A stretch of 64,000 nt of DNA. Origin: SFWF01 sp045537915. Its GTDB lineage: Bacteria; Bacillota; Clostridia; Oscillospirales; Acutalibacteraceae. The stretch covers positions 1 through 64,000 of the forward strand of contig JAZSQK010000011.1 of NCBI GenBank assembly GCA_045537915.1. Direction: 5' to 3'. A program made the position numbers and the translations under genes. Below, piece after piece: positions 34,515 through 43,715 of this stretch. The number at the start of each line of letters is the position of its first letter. Position 1 is the first letter of the stretch. Below the pieces are notes generated by a model that searched no databases, was not told the DNA's origin, and saw only the letters and a program-made list of their open reading frames with translations.

Positions 34515-35597
34515 CTATATAATAACTCCGATCACAGGAATATCATATTTTTCAAGTAGCGCAATAGTATTGTCGAAATCTGAATGAAGAGTTTTTCCTT
34601 TTTTCTCCATAAGAATGACGCCTTGGCACTCTTTAACTTCTTTAAAACTATCAAAATCATTTATAATTCCCGAAACTGATTTTATTTCAAGTTTATCCTC
34701 TGAGATACTCTTAAGACCTTGTACAAAAATATTTTGTTTAGATTTGAAATTTTTGTCAGTAATAGTGCTAACTATAGCTAAGTTTTTCAAACCTGAATCT
34801 TGTGTTTTTTTAAGTATGAAATCAGCGGTAAATGCGTCTATCTTATTGTTGTATGTTGAACGTTCATCAATTATAACAACGCCATAGTTTTCGAAATTTC
34901 TTTTATCCGATATAGTGGGATTGATTAATACAATTAAAAGGACTGCGCACACCGAAAGAATAAAACCAAGAGCAGCAAAAATTATGGTAGCCCTTTTGGG
35001 CGACTGAGTTGATGTAGTGTAATTGTCATTTTGCACTTTCACAGTATTAGGACCAAAAGTTTCATATGTTTTTAAGGTTGGTACACGATGTGAAAGCGTC
35101 ATTGCAAAATACTCGTTAAAGCTCTCTGCTGTTTTTTCGGAAAAATGCGAGTCTAGTTTTACCGTAATTGTAATATTTAGAAGCGAGGATTCTCCTACAA
35201 CGGTAACTTTCAAGCAATCATCAAGCACTCTGTAGTCCATATCATCAACAGATGTTTTTGCATCTGTGTATTTTAAAATATCTTGATTTTCATACTCTGC
35301 TACTAGCTTATTATACACATATTCTTTAGCTGAGTCAGTTTGCAATAATGCAGCTATAGTTGCAGCACAAGCTCTATCACTAATGCTTTGAGCCTGTGTT
35401 GAAGTATCTTTAATCGAACTAATAATGTAAGAATATGATGTGGAATAAAATTCGTCTTTAACAACTTCTGATGAAGAAATCTCATTGTTTTTGATAACAA
35501 AACCTATAACACCAAACGCTAGAGTCGCTATCACTATCCAAATTGAAAATTTCTTTAATCCGTATAAAATCTCTTTTAATCCAAAATACTTAAACAT
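34515..35597 (-). CDS. Wzz-type chain-length regulator with degenerate kinase-like domain
   Basis: This 360-residue membrane protein has two membrane helices (about 18-34 and 208-228) flanking an extracellular Wzz-like domain, as in Gram-positive CapA/YwqC-type co-polymerases. After the second helix about 130 residues follow the layout of the partner tyrosine kinase CapB/CpsD (GVVIIDERSTYNNKIDAF, LKNLAIVSTITDKN, KYDIPVIGVII). The Walker A GxxGxGKS/T is missing and the tyrosine tail is absent. It overlaps the 3' end of the Wzy gene by 22 bases and is the last gene of the polysaccharide operon. Confidence 0.75.
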   Translation of the reverse strand: MFKYFGLKEILYGLKKFSIWIVIATLAFGVIGFVIKNNEISSSEVVKDEFYSTSYSYIISSIKDTSTQAQSISDRACAATIAALLQTDSAKEYVYNKLVAEYENQDILKYTDAKTSVDDMDYRVLDDCLKVTVVGESSLLNITITVKLDSHFSEKTAESFNEYFAMTLSHRVPTLKTYETFGPNTVKVQNDNYTTSTQSPKRATIIFAALGFILSVCAVLLIVLINPTISDKRNFENYGVVIIDERSTYNNKIDAFTADFILKKTQDSGLKNLAIVSTITDKNFKSKQNIFVQGLKSISEDKLEIKSVSGIINDFDSFKEVKECQGVILMEKKGKTLHSDFDNTIALLEKYDIPVIGVII

Positions 35598-37117
35598 ATA
35601 TTGTTACTCCTTTTTAAACTTCTGTTGCTGTGCATGTTATCTAAATTTTTGTCTGCGATAATGTAAGCGAAAAACAAACAAAATCCAACTACAACCCAAA
35701 ATTGCAAATATAATATAAAATTTAAAAATCCCGTTGCCTCTGCTCTTGGAATTATGAAGAAAAGTGTCAAGCAGTTAAGAATAAATATCCTCGCAAATAA
35801 TCCTTTTTTGAAGAGCAAAACCGAAATTGTACTAAAGCAGGATAACAAAAAACTATAAACTGCAACACCTATATACCCAAAATCTGCAAAGGTTTCAAGA
35901 ATATAGGATGACCCTAGTCCATGTCCGGATAGATAATTAGGCTCCGCAATGTAGGCCAGACTGTGAGCAAATGAATTTCCAAATATCGCCTTAATCTCGT
36001 TATTTCCTTCTCCTAATGAAATCGCACCAAACAACTCTCGGGCAAACATATTTGATTTCAAATAGTCTATCATTCCACCAAAAGTGTAGCACTTATCAAC
36101 TTCGTTTGGAAGTTCGTCCATAACGTTGTGTGCTATACACATAACATCAAAGCTTACACCTTGCTTATAGAAGAAATCGACTATAAGTGACATAAATCCG
36201 CTGTCTTCTACTGCAGTACCCTCTCGGGCATAATTATAATAGCCTAAGAAGGCTAATGCCAAAGGTAATGCAATTATTATAACAGTCTTTTCAAATCTTC
36301 CAATCCAATAGTTTGTTCCGTTAAGATAGTCACGTATTACGAGGTACACTAATGCAAGAATAAGAGCAAGTACTGTAGCGTTTCGTGCGCCCATAAGAAA
36401 TGTTGGCAATGTCGAAACAACGTATACCACAAGGGCAAAATAAACTGTCGGTTTCGACGGCAAACAAGCAAGATAGACACACAGGAAATATGGCATCATA
36501 GCGGCAAAAGCATTTACGATAAATGGAAGCGAAGATTTAAAATTAACATAAATATCTGCATACTCTCCTGCAGAAACGAAGGATAATTTCTCTATTCCTT
36601 GTAAAATATTGAATACGAAACATATATAATATCCTATCCCTGATATTATAGTAAGGGTACGCACAAAATCACTATTCGATGATGGTTGTTTAAAGAAACC
36701 ACTTGTTCCCTCATTCTTATACCATCCCTTATCACTAAGTAGTCGATCAATAAATGCTGAACCAAAATACATGCAGATAAGGCTTAGATAAATAGCATTA
36801 AGTGCAAAGATGCAACCACTCACACCATAATACCACCAAACATTTCCCCTTATCATACTTATAGTCGGCCGTGAAAGCAGAAATACAAAAACTGCAACAT
36901 ACAAGAAAAAAAGCACTACATGTCTGCGAATATTCTCAAAACATTTTAGGATACATGCTATATATATAAGTAAAGCCCCGCATAGCATGAAATGAAGTTC
37001 TCCAGAAACTCTGCCAACAAAAAACACAAAGAGAGAAAATAAAAATGCACAATATCGAAATAGCCGTAGAATGTTCATCACTTTATTCTGTTTGTCATTC
37101 AATTCATCACCACCCAT
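35576..37117 (-). CDS. O-antigen/capsule polymerase (Wzy-like)
   Basis: This 513-residue polytopic membrane protein has about twelve hydrophobic segments and a large extracellular loop at about 310-400, the usual layout of Wzy polymerases. MGARNATVLALILALVY is a typical conserved piece, with Arg in a membrane-proximal loop. Its place between Wzx and Wzz supports the call, since Wzy sequences are too variable to be diagnostic alone. The start is uncertain: ATG 37117 has no strong ribosome binding site, and a TTG five codons later is preceded by GGTGGTG. Confidence 0.75.
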   Translation of the reverse strand: MGGDELNDKQNKVMNILRLFRYCAFLFSLFVFFVGRVSGELHFMLCGALLIYIACILKCFENIRRHVVLFFLYVAVFVFLLSRPTISMIRGNVWWYYGVSGCIFALNAIYLSLICMYFGSAFIDRLLSDKGWYKNEGTSGFFKQPSSNSDFVRTLTIISGIGYYICFVFNILQGIEKLSFVSAGEYADIYVNFKSSLPFIVNAFAAMMPYFLCVYLACLPSKPTVYFALVVYVVSTLPTFLMGARNATVLALILALVYLVIRDYLNGTNYWIGRFEKTVIIIALPLALAFLGYYNYAREGTAVEDSGFMSLIVDFFYKQGVSFDVMCIAHNVMDELPNEVDKCYTFGGMIDYLKSNMFARELFGAISLGEGNNEIKAIFGNSFAHSLAYIAEPNYLSGHGLGSSYILETFADFGYIGVAVYSFLLSCFSTISVLLFKKGLFARIFILNCLTLFFIIPRAEATGFLNFILYLQFWVVVGFCLFFAYIIADKNLDNMHSNRSLKRSNNICLSILD

Positions 37118-37134
37118 TGACTATTTGATTATAA

Positions 37135-37827
37135 TCATTTAATTTTCTTTTGTAAAAGATCTCTATATCTTTCAAAATTATACAGTTCACTAAATCCATT
37201 AGAAATTTCGTCTTGTTTCCAATTCCACCACATAGATTCACTATTTTTCTCAAAAAAACGGATGTTTTCCTCGTTAGTGCGATATTTAATTATTTTAGCG
37301 GGGTTACCTCCAACTATGGAAAAAGGAGGCACATCCTTTACAACTACAGAGCCTGCAGCGATCACAGCGCCATTACCTATGTTTACACCTCTTTTAATTA
37401 TCGCACCTAACCCTATCCACACATCATTGCCTATAATGGTTTCTTTTTCCCTATCAATTAGTCCCGAAACCTCTTGTACAGTACCTTCGCCCAAAGCAGA
37501 AAGATAATATCTGTCGAATAGTATCGGATGAGTTGTTACAAAATTGATATGGTGGTTGCCTGCTCCAATATGAACTCCTGGTGCAATAGAACAATATCTT
37601 CCTATTTTTACCTTGTTCTCTATGGTTATCCAATATTTTGATGCGTTGAGATAGGTAAAATCACCGATTTCAACCTCTTCACCTAAAATAACCCTCTTGG
37701 AAACTGAGGACCATTTTCCGATCTTAATATCCTTTTCTACATTTACAGTATTAAGCACAGTGTGGTTTTTCTTAAGTCTTTGCTTTAACACTTTTGCATA
37801 TAAATACTTTTTTACAGCACCTATCAC
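37135..37827 (-). CDS. Hexapeptide-repeat O-acetyltransferase
   Basis: This 230-residue cytosolic left-handed beta-helix acyltransferase is similar to CatB/sugar O-acetyltransferases. GRYCSIAPGVHIGAGNHHINF contains the likely catalytic His. IIGNDVWIGLGAIIKRGVNIGNGAVIAAGSVV and FSIVGGNPAKIIKYR are the classical C-terminal motifs. It probably acetylates a sugar residue of the polysaccharide made by this operon. It sits three bases after the flippase stop. Confidence 0.85.
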   Translation of the reverse strand: MIGAVKKYLYAKVLKQRLKKNHTVLNTVNVEKDIKIGKWSSVSKRVILGEEVEIGDFTYLNASKYWITIENKVKIGRYCSIAPGVHIGAGNHHINFVTTHPILFDRYYLSALGEGTVQEVSGLIDREKETIIGNDVWIGLGAIIKRGVNIGNGAVIAAGSVVVKDVPPFSIVGGNPAKIIKYRTNEENIRFFEKNSESMWWNWKQDEISNGFSELYNFERYRDLLQKKIK

Positions 37828-37829
37828 GC

Positions 37830-39362
37830 TTATTTCCTGCCTCTTATAATTTCTTTAAAATACTCAAAACCCAAAAAAAGAGTTTTTCTATCAAAAATTA
37901 TTGATACGATCAAAACTATAATAATTGTTATTATCGCAACAGCAACAGCAATTATGAGCCAATCGAAGTAACTGTTGGTTTTAATGTCCAAATTTAAGAA
38001 CACATACCCTGCGATCGCTAATATAAGAATGTAACGAATATCTCTGATCAAGGTCTTTATTGGGGAACGCTTTAATATTCGCACATTGCTGTATATTATT
38101 ACATCAAGCGTTCTGTAAAGATATGCCGATATAGTTCCTACTAAAACTCCGACCACACCGTAAAACTGCACAAGTAAAAGTTGTCCTACAAGGCATATAC
38201 TCATCTCGATTAAAGCACGATTTTTAGTTTCATCATAATGTCCTTTAGCATTTATCATCGTTGCGCCCGGCGTTCTAAGACAATTCAACAGCCCCATTAT
38301 AATAAACAGGAAAACCAGTTCTGTCCTCATATAAACAACATCATCTGCACCAGATGTGTAAAGTATTATAAACGGTTTGATCATTATGAGAGCGGTAATA
38401 TAAACAGTAAATGTCAATATTTGATAAACTATCTCATATATTTCATATACTCTTTCCACTCTCTCGTTGTCACCGGTCGTCAACAGACTTCCCATTCCCG
38501 CAAGCATTGCCGACGAAAAGGTTGCTAATATTGTGTTTATTCCTGTGAAAATAAGATTATACACCGAATACACACTTGCCTCTGCAAAGCCGCAAAACTG
38601 TGCAACAATCAAGGTCTGACTTCCAAATATCACAAGTCCTGCAACCTGATGTATAGTCGCTGCTTTGCGTTTTGATATGGCAGAATAGTCAGGACTTGCT
38701 GAAGAATCTATATTTTTATAACCTTTTTTGATATAAATGGCTAAAACAATTATCCTGCAAACATAAGCCATTGCCGATGCAAACTGAACAAAAATTATAC
38801 CCATATTCAATTTGATTAAAACTATGGTTAGGACGCTACTCAATACAGCTCCGACTATTTGGGCAATGTTAACAATATACATTTTTTGGTCTGCAACAAG
38901 AAGCGTTCTGTACTTACCAATTAAAAAGAACTCAGATGCTCCGGATATTGAAATTATTATGACCAGAAATGCAATAAAATAATAGGGAAGAGCCTCACTG
39001 ACAAACAAAGGGTAAATCAAAGCTATTAAAACCGAAGCAACAGAAAACCATATTCCTGATTTATTAAAAGTTTTCGCTACGGCCTTATAAATAGAAGATG
39101 TCTTTTTGTTATCACGTTCATTAAGCGGTTTGTAGAGCGAAACAACGGTTGACTCAGAAATTCCTGCTCCAACAAGCTGAACATAATTCATTATCTGTTT
39201 AATTGTAGATATCAATCCGTTTATGACTGAACCAAAAGAACCAATAATCAAAGGAGGTACAATTATATTAACAACTGTATTTATTACCTGATACGCCATG
39301 TTAAATATAACATTCTTGACAGCAGACACCGTTCTGGAAACAGGTCTTTCATTATGTTCCAT
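37830..39362 (-). CDS. Polysaccharide flippase (Wzx-like, MATE/MVF fold)
   Basis: This 510-residue membrane protein has about fourteen helices and the typical N-terminus NMAYQVINTVVNIIVPPLII of polysaccharide transporters. TPGATMINAKGHYDETKNRALIE is also characteristic. It would flip lipid-linked repeat units across the membrane for Wzy. Its start overlaps the end of the upstream glycosyltransferase by 11 bases. Confidence 0.85.
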   Translation of the reverse strand: MEHNERPVSRTVSAVKNVIFNMAYQVINTVVNIIVPPLIIGSFGSVINGLISTIKQIMNYVQLVGAGISESTVVSLYKPLNERDNKKTSSIYKAVAKTFNKSGIWFSVASVLIALIYPLFVSEALPYYFIAFLVIIISISGASEFFLIGKYRTLLVADQKMYIVNIAQIVGAVLSSVLTIVLIKLNMGIIFVQFASAMAYVCRIIVLAIYIKKGYKNIDSSASPDYSAISKRKAATIHQVAGLVIFGSQTLIVAQFCGFAEASVYSVYNLIFTGINTILATFSSAMLAGMGSLLTTGDNERVERVYEIYEIVYQILTFTVYITALIMIKPFIILYTSGADDVVYMRTELVFLFIIMGLLNCLRTPGATMINAKGHYDETKNRALIEMSICLVGQLLLVQFYGVVGVLVGTISAYLYRTLDVIIYSNVRILKRSPIKTLIRDIRYILILAIAGYVFLNLDIKTNSYFDWLIIAVAVAIITIIIVLIVSIIFDRKTLFLGFEYFKEIIRGRK

Positions 39363-40254
39363 TTTTTCTCCTTATTTTTCGCACAAATTCAATAAGTTGC
39401 CTTATTCTGTAAGCAACCACAAGCGTGAATCTCGATATTCCAAGATCTTTTGCTGTCACTCTTAATCTTTCTTTATTCTTTCTTATCTTACGGTAAAGCG
39501 AATAATGCCCAAGTTTTTCCTTAAAGTCGAGGGCGTTATGATTAACGAGCTCCCTAATATATAGCAAATATCCTTTTGGACTATTATAATAACAGCTCTC
39601 TCTTGTGTCCGTAAGTCCGCCTTCAAGATAATCACAGATATAAAGGTTATCATTCCACCATCTGAGCATATATCCATCCGCTGCCATTCTATTCCAGACA
39701 ACTGCCTCGCTAATGAATTTTTCACCTTCAAACTCAGGAAACGGATATTTGCGAAGCAATTCGGTATAAAAAATCTCGAATTTATCTCCCGTAATATTAT
39801 ATTGCTTTCTTTGAAGTGATGTCGCATCTACAAAATCACCTGTAAATGTAGTGCCTACAGAGTGCTCCTTGCTAAAACACTTTTGAACTGCTATTCCGGC
39901 GAAATTTTTTTCACTATATTCTATATCGTTAAAATATTCTTCTATCTTTTTGGTAGCATCTTCAGTCAGATAATCATCAGAATCAACAATAGCAAATACC
40001 TTTCCGTTTGCCATTCTTAATCCTTCATTTATAGCACGATGCTTACCGCCGTTCGAAACTTTTTTATATATAATAGAGAATTTGCCGTTGGTTATTCCTG
40101 AAAAAACCTCTTCCGTTCCATCGGTAGAGCCATCGTCTACAATCACCCACTCGAAATTCTTCACTTTCTGTGCGCAGAGTGAATCATAAAGCCTCAACAT
40201 AAGAACTTTTCGATTATATGCAGGGGTGAAAATTGTGCAAAATATTTCCTTCAT
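39352..40254 (-). CDS. Family 2 glycosyltransferase
   Basis: This 300-residue cytosolic GT-A transferase has an N-terminal FTPAYNR, the nucleotide-sugar pocket WVIVDDGSTDGTEE, and the metal motif VDSDD at about 92-96. The long C-terminal part includes a predicted acceptor region (FISEAVVWNRMA). The sugar donor and acceptor are unknown. It belongs to the surface-polysaccharide operon. Confidence 0.88.
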   Translation of the reverse strand: MKEIFCTIFTPAYNRKVLMLRLYDSLCAQKVKNFEWVIVDDGSTDGTEEVFSGITNGKFSIIYKKVSNGGKHRAINEGLRMANGKVFAIVDSDDYLTEDATKKIEEYFNDIEYSEKNFAGIAVQKCFSKEHSVGTTFTGDFVDATSLQRKQYNITGDKFEIFYTELLRKYPFPEFEGEKFISEAVVWNRMAADGYMLRWWNDNLYICDYLEGGLTDTRESCYYNSPKGYLLYIRELVNHNALDFKEKLGHYSLYRKIRKNKERLRVTAKDLGISRFTLVVAYRIRQLIEFVRKIRRKNGT

Positions 40255-40267
40255 AAACCTCTCCTGC

Positions 40268-41350
40268 TTAAATTAACTTATTTATAAGCTCTAGCCAAAG
40301 CTTCAAAACGGTTTCTTTTGAAAACCTCTGAATACCATCCGTTGTATGAGATGAAAACTCTTTTCTGAGATCATCGTTCTTTATAAACTCAACTATTGTT
40401 CTTGCCATCTCATCAGTGTTATAGTTTTCTATCAAATATCCGTTTACGCCGTCTCGAACAATTTCCGAAGGACCTGTAGGACAATCAAAGCTAACTATCG
40501 GCAGAGCAGAAGTCAGAGCTTCTAAAAGAACTAGCGGAAGGCCTTCATAATATGATGTCATTACAAAAAATGCGTAATCTTTATACTTTTCTTGCAGATT
40601 TTTCACATTTCCCATTAATGAAACAAATCCAGATAAATCGTATTCCGCTATCCATTCTTCAATTTTTTCCCGGTACGAGCCCTCTCCGTAAATGTCCCAA
40701 GACCAATCAGGACAACTTTTCTTTACTACTGAAGCAATCTTCAGCAGTAAATCATATCCTTTAACATACTCTAGCCTACCTGCAGTAATAATCCTTTTCG
40801 ATGAGATATTATAATCACTTCTCTCAAGATTTTCACGAAATGTAAACCAGTTTGGAATTGCAAAGACCTTATTCTGTGAAATCTTATACTTTCTTAAGAA
40901 ATTCTTACGGTCTCGCTCTGTTAGGGTAACTACTGCGTCACTATACATTGCTCCAATAAACTGCCTAAGCTGATGCTTCTTACCGTATGTTTTATTTTCA
41001 AGATTAGAATGTTCGCAATAAACCGTTTTTGTATTAAGGCCAACCGCAGCCATAACCCCTACTGTAACAACGCCTGCTGTTATAATGAAAATAATGTCTA
41101 TACCTTTTTCTTCCAAAATATTTCTTAGTTTATTCCTGAGTTTAAATATATTTGCAGTTATTGATATTGTTTTTTCTGAAAGAATATAACACTTGTATGC
41201 AACGGAGGACTTATCAAATTTTTTTTGATCGAAAAGACTTATCATATGAACATCATATTCTGTATTGAATTCCTCAGCCATATTCAAAGCCACTTTTTCT
41301 GCTCCACCCGTCAGTGAAATATCATATACTAAAAAGCCTATCTTCCTCAT
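40268..41350 (-). CDS. Family 4 glycosyltransferase
   Basis: This 360-residue GT-B transferase has SLTGGAEKVALNMA near its N-terminus. The C-terminal nucleotide-binding half shows IITAGRLEYVKGYDLLL, the SYYEGLPLVLLEAL acid motif and FDCPTGPSEIV. This is typical of retaining glycosyltransferases such as GlcNAc, galactose or mannose transferases of capsule clusters. The specificity is not predictable. Confidence 0.88.
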   Translation of the reverse strand: MRKIGFLVYDISLTGGAEKVALNMAEEFNTEYDVHMISLFDQKKFDKSSVAYKCYILSEKTISITANIFKLRNKLRNILEEKGIDIIFIITAGVVTVGVMAAVGLNTKTVYCEHSNLENKTYGKKHQLRQFIGAMYSDAVVTLTERDRKNFLRKYKISQNKVFAIPNWFTFRENLERSDYNISSKRIITAGRLEYVKGYDLLLKIASVVKKSCPDWSWDIYGEGSYREKIEEWIAEYDLSGFVSLMGNVKNLQEKYKDYAFFVMTSYYEGLPLVLLEALTSALPIVSFDCPTGPSEIVRDGVNGYLIENYNTDEMARTIVEFIKNDDLRKEFSSHTTDGIQRFSKETVLKLWLELINKLI

Positions 41351-41360
41351 AAATCACCTG

Positions 41361-42569
41361 TTATATTAATTCTTTATAAATCCTTTCACAATTCTTATTG
41401 TCCCAAACGGGAAAGAAGTCAGCGTGTGCTTTTTTAAAGCTATCAGCCATCTCGTAATCACAATGAATATGCTTTTCCAGCACACTAATTGTTTGAGATA
41501 ATGAATTACATACTGTGCCAAGACCAGAAGCTCTGTAGCTGTAATAGCCTTCTGCATACTGTGCCTTTCTAAAACGATCTTCATCAAATTGATAATAGAT
41601 TACAGGTTTTTTCATATATGCAAAATCGAGTGCAACACTTGAATAATCGGTTATCATTGCAGCCGATTTCATAAGAAGCTCTCTTATGTCAGAGGTCTTA
41701 TTGTCGACAATTATTATGTTTTCGCTTTCAGTAGAGAAACAGGACAAATATTTCTGCATGTTTCTATGAGGATAAAAAAACATCGTAATACCGTGTTTTT
41801 TAAGCAGACTGTCAAGCTCCTTTGAATTTATGAGTTCCTGATATTTTTTATAATACTCAGTATTTGTAAAGTCTGAAGTGTCCTCAAACTCATTTGAATA
41901 CTCATTTTTGGAGGCTATCCACTCTCTCCAGCTCGGCATTAACACTATCTGCTTTTTATCGGGTGTTACCCCGTGATAATCATCAAATCTTGAAAAGCCG
42001 GTATAGACAACGTTTTCTTCGGGATAGCCGAAGTTCTGTTTAACGTAACTGAATTCAGGGGCGGCACCACAAATAAATTTCTTTATTTTAGTATTTTCAT
42101 AGAAAAGCCATTCGGCACGATTGATGGTTATTCCATGCTGTAAAAATACTGCCTTGCTTTTTATTATTCCAAAAACCTCAAGAACATAGCAAACGGCAGC
42201 ATTGGGCTTACCTGCTTTCTGACTTGAAATATTGTAGCGACAGGCAAAATAAAGAATCCAGTGGAAAAGGCTTCCGAAATTAACCGTTTTCCCTATGTTT
42301 TTTACTGTATCCACATCGGATGATTTTGGGCTTATTGCGTAATAAGTCATTACGCAACGATCCTCGGCATTCATATATCGAAAGAAGCAAAGTCCATTGT
42401 CTCTTGCCTCCATTTTATCCTCACAAATAAGCCATATTTCCTTATTTGAAAGTTTAACATATAGCTTGTAAAAAAATGCAGGTATAAGAGAAAAAAGAAA
42501 GATGAAGACTTGTCCGATATCCTCTGCTTTTAAATAATTCAGCTCGTGAATAATATTTTTTAACTTCAT
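41361..42569 (-). CDS. CDP-glycerol glycerophosphotransferase-family protein
   Basis: This 402-residue, probably membrane-associated transferase belongs to the TagB/TagF family. A hydrophobic N-terminal segment (FIFLFSLIPAFFYKLYV) precedes a GT-B-like domain. Family motifs are FLQHGITINRAEW, VLMPSWREW, FFYPHRNMQKYL, ITDYSSVALDFAYMKKPVIYY and QFDEDRF. It would transfer glycerol or ribitol phosphate, or use a related CDP-linked donor. The product may therefore be a phosphate-containing, teichoic-acid-like or capsule polymer. It overlaps the upstream gene by four bases (ATGA). Confidence 0.85.
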   Translation of the reverse strand: MKLKNIIHELNYLKAEDIGQVFIFLFSLIPAFFYKLYVKLSNKEIWLICEDKMEARDNGLCFFRYMNAEDRCVMTYYAISPKSSDVDTVKNIGKTVNFGSLFHWILYFACRYNISSQKAGKPNAAVCYVLEVFGIIKSKAVFLQHGITINRAEWLFYENTKIKKFICGAAPEFSYVKQNFGYPEENVVYTGFSRFDDYHGVTPDKKQIVLMPSWREWIASKNEYSNEFEDTSDFTNTEYYKKYQELINSKELDSLLKKHGITMFFYPHRNMQKYLSCFSTESENIIIVDNKTSDIRELLMKSAAMITDYSSVALDFAYMKKPVIYYQFDEDRFRKAQYAEGYYSYRASGLGTVCNSLSQTISVLEKHIHCDYEMADSFKKAHADFFPVWDNKNCERIYKELI

Positions 42570-43567
42570 TTGTTCACCTTTTTAATCCACAACGGCATTT
42601 CTATAAGTCCCTTTAGTGTTCCAATACCGTAGCAAAAATGGAGCATAAAGAAAAGCACTGGAAGCAACAAATGTGTAATTATAAAATCATTTTTTACTAT
42701 CTCATATATGGTTGCGCCTATAACCGCAACCGTATAGGCCGCCCACATAAGAGCAGAAAGCTGCCAAATACCAAATACTGCAAGAATACTTGTTACTATT
42801 ATACCCATCACAAAGGAAAAAGGCACAAAATGGAAAAGAGAAAAGCATTTTGGATTTATGCCAATTGTTTTGCCTATCCAGTATCCGTTTAAAAATTTTT
42901 GTTTTAATAAAGCCTTTAGAGAGCTTCTATTATACCGAACAGATTTGATAGAAGGATCAAGGCAAAACCTAAATCCCGCTTTGCATATTCGGTAACTCAT
43001 ATCGTTATCCTCGGTACGTGCAAGATTTACATTGTATTTGCCAACCTTTTCATATACCTCACGCTTATAAAAAGCAAATGCCATAGTATCGACATAATCT
43101 CTTTTTGTAACTCTGCGGAACTTAGCAACTCCCCCGCAAAAAACAGAATTTTCTGCTACAAGAAGGGTGATGTTAAGAGGAGTTTCATTAGTGCAGATAC
43201 TAATTACCTGTCCTCCGCTGATATCCTCGCCGCTTTCAATAACCTCTATTCCCTTTGTAACAAAATCCGAAGGAATGGAAGAATGAGCATCTAATCTGAC
43301 TATCACATCGCCTCTATAATTTTCCAACATAACGTTGCATCCAAAGGGAAGAGTTTTTCCTTTGTTCTGTAGAACTTGAATATTATAATACTCGGTATTT
43401 TCCTTCTTAAAATTCTCCATTATAGCTAATGTAGCGTCGGTGGACATACTGTCTATAAGCAGCACTTCTGTTTTTTCTTTTGAGTAGTCCTGTTCCAAAA
43501 TATCTGAAAGGAGTTTTGGCAAAGTTTGAGCACCATTATAGGCGACTACTGCTATTGAAACTATCAT
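42566..43567 (-). CDS. Membrane-anchored family 2 glycosyltransferase
   Basis: This 333-residue GT-A transferase has SIAVVAYNGAQTLPKLL, LLIDSMSTDATL, VRLDAHSSIP as metal-binding region and RTEDNDMSYRI. Two to three C-terminal membrane helices (about 245-330) are present. This form resembles the ExoA/succinoglycan-type glycosyltransferases. It is the first gene of the operon and follows a perfect consensus promoter. Confidence 0.87.
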   Translation of the reverse strand: MIVSIAVVAYNGAQTLPKLLSDILEQDYSKEKTEVLLIDSMSTDATLAIMENFKKENTEYYNIQVLQNKGKTLPFGCNVMLENYRGDVIVRLDAHSSIPSDFVTKGIEVIESGEDISGGQVISICTNETPLNITLLVAENSVFCGGVAKFRRVTKRDYVDTMAFAFYKREVYEKVGKYNVNLARTEDNDMSYRICKAGFRFCLDPSIKSVRYNRSSLKALLKQKFLNGYWIGKTIGINPKCFSLFHFVPFSFVMGIIVTSILAVFGIWQLSALMWAAYTVAVIGATIYEIVKNDFIITHLLLPVLFFMLHFCYGIGTLKGLIEMPLWIKKVNK

Positions 43568-43629
43568 AAAAACACCTCGTTTTTCAAGTGCTGGTGCAAA
43601 TATATAAATATTATTACATAATTATTAGC

Positions 43630-43658
43630 ATTATATCATGTCACAGTAAATATGTCAA
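43630..43658 (-). promoter_or_regulatory. Consensus promoter of the surface-polysaccharide operon
   Basis: Minus-strand TTGACA (43653-43658) and TATAAT (43630-43635) are perfect matches separated by 17 bases, about 63 bases upstream of the first glycosyltransferase start. Confidence 0.88.
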
Positions 43659-43692
43659 TAAACGGCAAACTTTGCGGCTTTGTGATTGCATA

Positions 43693-43715
43693 AAAAAAGA
43701 GCCTTTCGGCTCTTT
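43693..43715 (-). terminator. Terminator of the arginine operon
   Basis: AAAAAGAGCC and GGCTCTTTTT form the stem with a short TTTC loop, followed by a T run on the minus strand. It directly abuts the argF stop codon. Confidence 0.9.
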
